Of a DNA stretch of 64,000 nt, positions 58,800-64,000 are shown piece by piece; within the stretch, counting starts at the first letter, position 1, and every line of letters begins with the position of its first letter. The notes under the pieces are model-generated. The model ran no database searches, had not been told where the DNA came from, and saw only the letters and a program-made list of their open reading frames with translations. This stretch comes from Sphingobium sp. CCH11-B1 (GTDB taxonomy: Bacteria; Pseudomonadota; Alphaproteobacteria; Sphingomonadales; Sphingomonadaceae). The stretch lies in assembly GCF_001556865.1 (NCBI RefSeq), contig NZ_LSJY01000184.1, positions 1 to 64,000 on the forward strand, given 5' to 3'. The translations under genes were made by a program, and so were the position numbers.

Positions 58800-59198
58800 T
58801 CATGGTTGGGTAAAGGATATCTCACAGAAATCATCGACAGGCTCCGGCACCGGCTGGCCGCGCGGTCGCTCTGGCTTCGGCTGGGGCAGGGCAGGGGCGG
58901 TGCCATCCAGCGTCAGGGCGATGACCGCGCCGAAGCTGTCCGGCCGCTGGAACACGGCGCGCGCGACCGCCACCTGTCCGGCGATGTGGTCGGCATAGGG
59001 CGACGAGACATAGCCGATCTGGATGCCGCGTGGCGAATAGACGCCGACGGCGCGGCCACCGCGCACCTTGTGCCGCTCGCGACGCAGTTCGAGGATTTCA
59101 CCCGGCCGGCACTTCGCGATCTCCGCCAGGCGAGCCGCGGCGAGCGGCGTCGAGCGCATCGCGCCTTCGATGGCGATGGATGACGAGCCTTGGAACAT
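58800..59198 (-). CDS. HIRAN-domain-like protein
   Basis: The 132-residue protein contains PGEILELRRERHKVRGGRAV and GVYSPRGIQIGYVSSPYADH, which resembles the HIRAN pattern (a ligand segment followed by G-x-IGY and an A-x-x-IA end). HIRAN domains bind single-stranded DNA ends in other proteins. The tail is Pro/Arg-rich. A phage DNA-processing role is inference. Confidence 0.55.
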   Translation of the reverse strand: MFQGSSSIAIEGAMRSTPLAAARLAEIAKCRPGEILELRRERHKVRGGRAVGVYSPRGIQIGYVSSPYADHIAGQVAVARAVFQRPDSFGAVIALTLDGTAPALPQPKPERPRGQPVPEPVDDFCEISFTQP

Positions 59199-59272
59199 AG
59201 GAAGAACATAATTGCAGCCGCAGCGAGTCGCAACCTTGACCGAATCGGGAACGGAGGCGGATCACGACGCCT

Positions 59273-59581
59273 ATGGGCGCAAGAAGACCTGGCATGCTCC
59301 CCTCGTGGGTAGCGACCGTACATGAGATGGCTGCGGAGCCATTTTGCAAGGTCAGGGCCTTCTGCGGCAAGTGCAAGCTGTTCAGGGATGTCGACCTGCA
59401 GGCGCTGGCTGCGAAGGTCGGGCCGGATTACAGCTTGATCGATCGCAGAAGCCCATGCCGGCTCACCCCCGGATGCGACGGCTGGGTCAAGTTCATGTAT
59501 CTGTTTGGCGTCTACCGCAACCTCTGGAGCTATGAGCGTGAGGAAGTGTGGATGGAGCGCGACAAAAGGGCTGCCGAATGA
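59273..59581 (+). CDS. small Cys-rich (zinc-ribbon-like) protein
   Basis: The 102-residue frame has CGKC followed by DLQALAAKVGPDYSLIDRRS and CRLTPGC, a possible zinc ribbon. The tail is RNLWSYEREEVWMERDKRA. A shorter start at 59327 (MAAEPFCKVRAF) keeps all Cys residues and cannot be excluded. I do not recognise a named family. It lies upstream of brnT and on the same strand. Confidence 0.5.
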   Translation: MGARRPGMLPSWVATVHEMAAEPFCKVRAFCGKCKLFRDVDLQALAAKVGPDYSLIDRRSPCRLTPGCDGWVKFMYLFGVYRNLWSYEREEVWMERDKRAAE

Positions 59582-59597
59582 TGGCCGTCTATTTTGT

Positions 59598-59640
59598 GTA
59601 ACTACAAATAACTGTTGACGACATAATTATATGTAGTTAC
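59598..59640 (+). promoter_or_regulatory. inverted-repeat operator/promoter of brnTA
   Basis: GTAACTACA (59598-59606) and TGTAGTTAC (59632-59640) are perfect complements in an AT-rich segment directly before brnT. TTGACG (59615-59620) lies between them. BrnA-type antitoxins repress their own promoter in known systems, so this is the likely operator. Confidence 0.6.
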
Positions 59641-59649
59641 AAGAAACGC

Positions 59650-59907
59650 ATGGAAATCAGCTTCGACCCCGCGAAAGACGCCAGCAACACCGCCAAGCAT
59701 GGCCTGTCGTTTTCGGACTTCGCCGGCTTTGACGCTGAACCCACGGTCCTGATCGATGACCGCTATGACTATGGCGAAACCCGCTTCCGGGCATTCGGTC
59801 GGATCGATGGCGATGCCCATTGCATCGTCTATACCGAGACGGCCACCGGCATCCGCCTCATCAGCTTTCGCCGGGCACATGAAAAGGAGATGCGCCGCTA
59901 TGAGTAA
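59650..59907 (+). CDS. brnT: BrnT-family toxin
   Basis: The 85-residue protein begins MEISFDPAKDASNTAKHGLS, with FDAEPTVLIDDRYDYGETRF and LISFRRAHEKEMRRYE, the BrnT RNase-E-fold-like RNase pattern (conserved KHG start and RRA--E-R end). In known cases it cleaves mRNA and is neutralised by BrnA. Its end overlaps the brnA start by eight bases. The pair may help keep the prophage. Confidence 0.9.
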   Translation: MEISFDPAKDASNTAKHGLSFSDFAGFDAEPTVLIDDRYDYGETRFRAFGRIDGDAHCIVYTETATGIRLISFRRAHEKEMRRYE

Positions 59908-60175
59908 GAGCAAGCCCCCGGTCGGCTATGACGAAAACCCCGAATGGACGGATGAGGATTTCGCGAAGGCGAAGCCTGCCGGCGAGGTGCATGCCCCGCA
60001 GGTCGCGGCGGCGCTGGTGAAGCGCAAGCCCGGTCGCCCGGTCGGATCGCTGTCGGCCACCAAGGAACAGGTGACGCTGCGGCTCGACGCGGACGTGCTG
60101 GCGAAGTTCCGGGCGACCGGGAAAGGCTGGCAGACGCGGGTGAACGATGTCCTTCGGGATGCGCAGATAGGCTAG
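59900..60175 (+). CDS. brnA: BrnA-family antitoxin
   Basis: The 91-residue protein has a flexible N-terminus (NPEWTDEDFAKAKPAGEV) that would bind BrnT. The C-terminal ribbon-helix-helix segment (KEQVTLRLDADVLAKFRATG and GWQTRVNDVLRDA) would bind DNA. ATG 59900 overlaps the toxin gene, the usual BrnTA layout. It likely represses the operator upstream of brnT. Confidence 0.88.
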   Translation: MSKSKPPVGYDENPEWTDEDFAKAKPAGEVHAPQVAAALVKRKPGRPVGSLSATKEQVTLRLDADVLAKFRATGKGWQTRVNDVLRDAQIG

Positions 60176-60217
60176 GACCGGATTGGCAGGAGCATGAGAC
60201 GGCTGTAATGCGCGCCC

Positions 60218-60255
60218 GACCCTGCCGCACCTTCATCGCGGCGCGCGGCAGGGTC
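60218..60255. terminator. hairpin between convergent brnA and SGNH genes
   Basis: GACCCTGCCGC and GCGGCAGGGTC form an 11-bp perfect stem with a 16-base loop. No T-run follows. It may end both convergent transcripts. Confidence 0.5.
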
Positions 60256-60266
60256 ACCTCAGTCTA

Positions 60267-61832
60267 TTACAATGCCCAGGCGGTGCGAGGATCAGTGGTC
60301 GTGCGCACCAGTGGCCGGTCGATCAGCACGGCGAACACGTCGCCGGCAGTGAAGCCGGATGGACGGAAGTTCGTATAGACGGTGAGATCGAGCGTCGCAT
60401 AGTCGCCGTCAGCAGGCAGCCGGATCAACGCCGTGAGCCAATGCTGCCCGCGCGCATCGTCGCTATAGGTCTTCGTGTTGTTGTAGGCGAGGCTGTCGAT
60501 CTGGCCGGGCTGCACATCGACCCGGACGTCTCCTGCGCCGTTTTTCAGGGTCGCCTGTAGGAACAAATTGGCCGGTCCCTTCGCGCCGCGCGTATCGACA
60601 CGCACGGCGACGCGGATCCAACTGTCCGCCGCAGCCTGCGCGGGCGTCAATGCAAGTTGCGGCATCGTCACCCGCGACTGGTGCCACGGCGTTGCATCGG
60701 CAACAGGCGAAATGAGAAGGATCTGTTTGTTCGCCGTGCTCGCCTGGGTACCTGACTTACCGCATTTTTGCGTGGAGGATGCGGTCCCGCGCGACATATA
60801 GACGTTGCAGCCGGTCGCGACGCCGCCCGCCGTGATTTCGCCGGTCGGGTCGGTGTCCGTTCCCACGGTGAAATTCGTGGTGGTCGCGCCAGTTCGCGTC
60901 CCGGTGGTGCCGGGAAGATTGTAGGTCGCTTGCGGCAAAAGGTTCGACACCGAGGGATCGATGTTGAAGCGCGTCGCGGTGGTGGTCGCCGACGCGATCA
61001 CGGTCTTGATGAGGTCTCCCACCAGATTTGCGCCGTTGCCGTTCAGGTGAACCGTGCTGTTGCCGCCTTCCTCAAGGAAGTATTTCGGGTTCGGCTGCAC
61101 GACGCCCGGCAGGCGCAGTGCGTCGTAAGGATCGACCACGCCCAAAACGCCGGTGCGGCCTGCCTGCGCCTTGATGTAGGTGTTGACGTCCTGCGTGATT
61201 GTGTGCCGAACATCGCCTGCCGCCCAGTTGCGGGGATAGATCGTCACCGGGATCACATAGACGCCCGCCCGAATGAACGCCGCGATTTCGGCTTCCACCT
61301 GCGAGATGACATAAGCGGCAGTCGGCGCGGCGGAGCTGCCGTCCACGTCGCCGCTATGGATGGTGTTGGTGCCCAGCGAATTGAGGATCACGATCTCGGG
61401 CTTGCGGGCAACGGCATAGGGAATGCGCGCAATCATCCCGCCGCCCGGCAATGGGCTGCCCGTCTGGTTGCGGAAGTGGTCGGCGGCGAGGCCTTGGTTG
61501 GCGCCGTTGAAGCCGCGCGCTAGCGGGTCGGCCACGTCGGTCCATGTGTCCATGTTGAACCGGGGGTCTTTGCTGAACGCGGCGGTAACAGGCCCCTTAT
61601 AGGTCGGGCCGGGGTCCGTCGCATTGATACCGCTGATCAGCGCATGGTTGAACTGCGACTGGCTGTCGCCGAACATCATGACGCGCGGGAGCGTGAGTGG
61701 CAGGGCCGGAAGCGGAACGGATGGAGATTCGATGAACCTGCCATCAGGCGATACCGCCGCGACGAATGCGGCGCGAGAATGCGCCTTGCGGGCGGGCGAC
61801 CCGAACGGGGCGCGGCTATTGGCACGGACCAT
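60267..61832 (-). CDS. phage SGNH/GDSL-hydrolase-like structural protein
   Basis: The 521-residue protein has the GDS nucleophile motif (MMFGDSQSQ, Ser about 57). An Asn block (NSLGTNTIHSGD) and the late H block (NSTVHLNGNGANLVGDLI) complete the SGNH-hydrolase pattern. The C-terminal half is beta-rich, suggestive of a carbohydrate-binding or tail-fibre-like region. It may deacetylate or degrade a surface polymer during infection; the substrate is unknown. The start ATG 61832 has GAAGGAAG ahead. Confidence 0.75.
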   Translation of the reverse strand: MVRANSRAPFGSPARKAHSRAAFVAAVSPDGRFIESPSVPLPALPLTLPRVMMFGDSQSQFNHALISGINATDPGPTYKGPVTAAFSKDPRFNMDTWTDVADPLARGFNGANQGLAADHFRNQTGSPLPGGGMIARIPYAVARKPEIVILNSLGTNTIHSGDVDGSSAAPTAAYVISQVEAEIAAFIRAGVYVIPVTIYPRNWAAGDVRHTITQDVNTYIKAQAGRTGVLGVVDPYDALRLPGVVQPNPKYFLEEGGNSTVHLNGNGANLVGDLIKTVIASATTTATRFNIDPSVSNLLPQATYNLPGTTGTRTGATTTNFTVGTDTDPTGEITAGGVATGCNVYMSRGTASSTQKCGKSGTQASTANKQILLISPVADATPWHQSRVTMPQLALTPAQAAADSWIRVAVRVDTRGAKGPANLFLQATLKNGAGDVRVDVQPGQIDSLAYNNTKTYSDDARGQHWLTALIRLPADGDYATLDLTVYTNFRPSGFTAGDVFAVLIDRPLVRTTTDPRTAWAL

Positions 61833-61844
61833 GTCTATCTTCCT

Positions 61845-61988
61845 TCAGTTGAACGTGGCGGGACAGACGCGGTCGAGCGTCTGAAGGGCGAGCGCGGCGG
61901 CTGCGCGGACGCGATCAGCGTTGGCGCAATTGACGGCGGGCATGGTGGTGCAGCCCGCGAGCAGCAGGAGGGGCAGGAGGCGGATCAT
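61845..61988 (-). CDS. 47-residue lipoprotein in lysis cassette
   Basis: The frame gives MIRLLPLLLLAGCTTMPAV, then NCANADRV and a helical end with CPATF. The lipobox LAGC makes it a small lipoprotein. Its ATG overlaps the stop of the preceding small membrane gene by four bases (ATGA). In phages a tiny lipoprotein next to holin/endolysin genes can be an outer-membrane spanin. No partner inner-membrane spanin is recognised, so this is only a suggestion. Confidence 0.65.
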   Translation of the reverse strand: MIRLLPLLLLAGCTTMPAVNCANADRVRAAAALALQTLDRVCPATFN

Positions 61989-62221
61989 GTCTTAGGCTCC
62001 ACAGGGATGGGATCGTTGGCGGGCTGGTCGACCTGCACGGTTCGGGCGCTGGGAATGCGCAGAATGCCGATGAGGCCGCCCGTGATGGTGCCGAGGCCGA
62101 ACGCCTCGATCTTGCCGATGATGTCCGGCCGGATCGCGGACACGATCAGCGCCAGCGCGAAGATCAGGACCAGAGCGGCGATGGTCGCCAGATAGGCGAT
62201 GAGGTCGTGACGGTCGCTCAT
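61985..62221 (-). CDS. holin-like small membrane protein
   Basis: The 78-residue protein has two hydrophobic segments, DLIAYLATIAALVLIFALAL and AFGLGTITGGLIGILRI, and a charged tail. It overlaps the endolysin gene by four bases and the lipoprotein gene by four bases. Position and form suggest a holin or antiholin, but no named family is recognised. Confidence 0.6.
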   Translation of the reverse strand: MSDRHDLIAYLATIAALVLIFALALIVSAIRPDIIGKIEAFGLGTITGGLIGILRIPSARTVQVDQPANDPIPVEPKT

Positions 62222-62766
62222 GCCAGCGCGCCGATGCGGCTAGCGAGCCAGCCCCAGGCGAACGCTTCCTGGCTCGGGTTCTTTTCCGCAATTTCGACGT
62301 AGCGTGCCGCCTGCAAGCCATCGATCGCGGCTCGCAGCACATCGCCTGCCTTCTCGCCGCGCTTGGCCTTGAGCGCGCGCAGGGCTTCCAGCGTCATCGG
62401 CCCGATCTGGCCGTCAGCGGTGATGTCGGGATAGTCGACAGCGCCTCGGTTGCAGACGTTCAGCACCCGCTGGAGGAACTTGGCGGCGACCCCCGGCCCC
62501 ATGTTGACGCCGGTGTCGAACATCTCATGCGCGATCTGGGGAAAGATGCCGGCGACCTGATCGAAGCGCGGACCTGTCCAGAAGCGCTGCCGGTAGATCG
62601 TCACGGCGGTAACGCGGGTCATCGTGCGCATGTCGGCCTTGAACCCGAAAGCGCGCGCGACCTGTTCGGTGATCCCGAAATTGGTGGGACCGCCGCGATC
62701 GGCAGGATGGTTGCTATAGCCGCCCTCGCGCCCAATCACGTCATCGATCAGCTTGTCGACGTCCAT
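62218..62766 (-). CDS. endolysin, glycoside hydrolase family 108 type
   Basis: The 182-residue N-acetylmuramidase has the GH108 start LIDDVIGREGGYSNHPADRG with the catalytic Glu (Glu14), then GPTNFGITEQVARAFGF. A predicted C-terminal peptidoglycan-binding region includes DGQIGPMTLEALRAL. It degrades host peptidoglycan at lysis. GGGAG lies seven bases before ATG 62766. An intrinsic terminator sits just upstream. Confidence 0.9.
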   Translation of the reverse strand: MDVDKLIDDVIGREGGYSNHPADRGGPTNFGITEQVARAFGFKADMRTMTRVTAVTIYRQRFWTGPRFDQVAGIFPQIAHEMFDTGVNMGPGVAAKFLQRVLNVCNRGAVDYPDITADGQIGPMTLEALRALKAKRGEKAGDVLRAAIDGLQAARYVEIAEKNPSQEAFAWGWLASRIGALA

Positions 62767-62780
62767 GTCATTCTCCCATG

Positions 62781-62803
62781 AAAAAGGGCGCTCGAAAGCG
62801 CCC
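62781..62803 (-). terminator. intrinsic terminator between holin and endolysin genes
   Basis: On the minus strand GGGCGCT-TTCG-AGCGCCC is followed by TTTTT, a perfect 7-bp stem with a tetraloop. The T-run ends next to the endolysin ribosome site. Confidence 0.85.
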
Positions 62804-62828
62804 GCCTGCCGCAGCGCTGCGCGCCCGG

Positions 62829-63245
62829 TTATTCGCCGCCGATCGGCCTCTTTCCTTCAGCAATGTCCTGCAGCGTCCTCTCGGCGCTCAATTCCGTCTG
62901 CACCTCTTCGCGGATCATTGCTTTCCGACGCGCGGCTTCATCGGCCATTATAGCGTCCACGCCCCGCATGAACCGGTCGGTGTAGAGCTTGACGATGCGA
63001 TCAGCGCCGACCGTCGCTGCCGCCGTAATCAGCGCCGCTCCTTCGTTATGCACCCCTGCCTGATTAACCAGCCAGTAGGCGATCAACGCCACCATCGGCA
63101 GGAGCAGGATGTCCGCCAGCACAAGGACGGGCTTAATCGGCACGCCGCGCTTGATCAGCAGCGCATATTTCGCGGCCAGGCCGAAGGTCAGCCCAAGCAC
63201 GATCCATCCGTATTTGGCGACGGCCGCCTCAATCCACGGCGTCAT
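62829..63245 (-). CDS. phage holin-like protein (LydA/holin-3 type)
   Basis: From ATG 63245 the 138-residue protein has membrane segments WIVLGLTFGLAAKYALLI and VLADILLLPMVALIAYWLVN. A third follows near EGAALITAAATVGADRIVKL, and the tail is long and charged (EEVQTELSAERTLQDIAE). The form is that of LydA-like phage holins. GGGAGG precedes the start by eight bases. It lies just ahead of the endolysin and is separated from it by a terminator. Confidence 0.7.
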   Translation of the reverse strand: MTPWIEAAVAKYGWIVLGLTFGLAAKYALLIKRGVPIKPVLVLADILLLPMVALIAYWLVNQAGVHNEGAALITAAATVGADRIVKLYTDRFMRGVDAIMADEAARRKAMIREEVQTELSAERTLQDIAEGKRPIGGE

Positions 63246-63294
63246 CGCTGAGCCTCCCGGTTGCATGTTCATAATGGCGGCCCTCATGTCAGCC

Positions 63295-63597
63295 TCAGGA
63301 CTGATCCTGAGCATCGACAATCGCCTGAACCCTCGTCACTTCGCGATCGAGGAAGCCAGCCACGTTGCGCACAACGCTGATGACGTTCAGCACCTGGTTG
63401 TAGGCGGAGCCAAGCTCAGGCTCGGGAGTGAGCTGGGGCATGATCGCTTGCAGATCATCGGCCAAGGTCGCGACCTTGCCAGCCTTCATGCCAGCAAGCG
63501 CCGCTTTCAGGCCATCAAGGTTCGCCATGGCAATCTGGCGGTCGATCTCGTTGCGCTGGTCGAGCAATTCGGCGCGGGTCGGGGGAGTGCTTGCCAT
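63295..63597 (-). CDS. uncharacterised phage protein, helical
   Basis: The 100-residue protein begins MASTPPTRAELLDQRNEIDR and is helical and charged, with no membrane segment. I do not recognise a family. It lies between the partial gene at the window end and the holin-like gene on the same strand, so it belongs to the late gene set. Confidence 0.6.
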   Translation of the reverse strand: MASTPPTRAELLDQRNEIDRQIAMANLDGLKAALAGMKAGKVATLADDLQAIMPQLTPEPELGSAYNQVLNVISVVRNVAGFLDREVTRVQAIVDAQDQS

Positions 63598-63600
63598 GGT

Positions 63601-64000
63601 TCAGGCTCCTTGCAGGGGGATGGGTTTGGCGGTGCGGTTGGCAGGTTTCGTCGGTGGCTCGATGCCGTCGATCTCGTCCAGCGTGTCCGCGACGTTGATG
63701 GTGTTCGGACGGTCGAACAGGCGGATGAACAGGCGAGCTTTCACGCCATGCGGGTCATCCAGCACCTCGCGGCGGCCCACGATCCGGTCGCGCGCGATAA
63801 ACATGCGACCCTCGTGGAAGCCGGTGACCGCGTCAGCGTCCGTGCCAATCGTCACTTGCTCGATGATGCGCACCTCAAGCGGATTGACCATGCCCTGGCT
63901 GTCGATCACCGCCTTCTTCACGTAGCCATATTGATCGGCCAGCTGGTCGGCCTGCGGGCCGGTGCCGACGTCATAGATGATGGCGGCAGGGTTGATGCCG
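63601..64000 (-). CDS. uncharacterised phage protein, N-terminus outside the window
   Basis: About 132 residues are visible, ending PANRTAKPIPLQGA. The frame stays open to the window end (GINPAAIIYDVGTGPQADQL precedes an internal GTG at 63921). Segments such as QVTIGTDADAVTGFHEGRMF and LFIRLFDRPNTINVADTLDE are beta-rich and could belong to a structural protein such as a tail component. No family is recognised. Confidence 0.65.
   Translation of the reverse strand, partial: GINPAAIIYDVGTGPQADQLADQYGYVKKAVIDSQGMVNPLEVRIIEQVTIGTDADAVTGFHEGRMFIARDRIVGRREVLDDPHGVKARLFIRLFDRPNTINVADTLDEIDGIEPPTKPANRTAKPIPLQGA

Larger units (their letters stand above)
57983..64000. mobile_element. prophage or integrated phage-like element, left part
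   Basis: From a tRNA-Lys 3' fragment at the left edge, gene style changes to small membrane genes, a toxin-antitoxin pair, an SGNH tail-type protein and a lysis cassette with GH108 endolysin and holin-like proteins. It runs off the window end. No integrase, capsid or terminase is visible here, so the size and completeness are unknown. Confidence 0.8.

Overview
The window is about 58 kb of a high-GC alphaproteobacterial chromosome followed by the first 6 kb of a prophage-like element. Gene content and protein style point to the Sphingomonadaceae (Sphingobium/Sphingomonas type). Supporting this are a pyruvate dehydrogenase E1 beta with a fused lipoyl domain, a trmFO gene, a DUF4170 protein, a FecI/FecR/TonB-receptor signalling set, and REP-like repeats of the GAGCTTGTCGAAG family. 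This assignment is inference from family knowledge, not from a search.

Layout. 1-2 kb: 3'-truncated dnaG on the minus strand, a clipped DUF559 remnant overlapping its start, and a YqeY-like gene. 2.1-8.5 kb: a plus-strand run of carA, an RraB-like gene, a small lipoprotein, carB, greA and a rhomboid protease. 8.6-10.9 kb: minus-strand DUF4170 gene and four small membrane/helix-rich envelope proteins. 11.1-15.5 kb: eno, an ftsB/divIC-like gene, pdhA and pdhB, ending in a clear intrinsic terminator. 15.5-18.9 kb: minus-strand Tad-type pilus proteins (TadG-like with a vWA domain, two TadE-like) and a truncated TadG remnant. 19-25 kb: squalene/phytoene-synthase-like protein, EF-hand protein, trmFO, a Tudor-like DUF2945 protein, a dicarboxylate symporter and an M20 peptidase. 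25-32.3 kb: branched-chain amino acid genes leuA, ilvC, ilvN, ilvB, with two YceI proteins between. leuA has a previously unmarked Leu-rich leader peptide. 32.4-36.3 kb: miaA and serB (start codons overlap divergently), a Rap1a/Tai protein, ruvX and a DUF3089 hydrolase. 36.4-39.8 kb: gatCAB. 40-47.3 kb: ECF sigma factor, FecR, TonB receptor and a large autotransporter, all minus strand. 47.4-58 kb: a serine hydrolase and the glycogen operon glgP-glgB-glgC-glgA-glgX.

At 57983 the last codons of glgX run into the 3' end of a tRNA-Lys(TTT) sequence on the other strand. Only the 3' part of that tRNA is present, which is the signature of an attachment site. Everything to the right (58.2-64 kb) looks like prophage: small membrane proteins, a HIRAN-like protein, a BrnT/BrnA toxin-antitoxin pair with an inverted-repeat operator, an SGNH-hydrolase tail-type protein, and a lysis cassette (holin-like proteins, GH108 endolysin, a 47-residue lipoprotein). 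The element continues past the window end. Its integrase and the restored tRNA-Lys should lie beyond 64000.

How genes work together: carA/carB supply carbamoyl phosphate for pyrimidines and arginine. eno and pdhA/B link glycolysis to acetyl-CoA. ilvBN/ilvC and leuA make valine, isoleucine and leucine. gatCAB corrects Glu-tRNA(Gln)/Asp-tRNA(Asn). The glg genes make and degrade glycogen. The sigma/FecR/receptor set is a cell-surface signalling uptake system.
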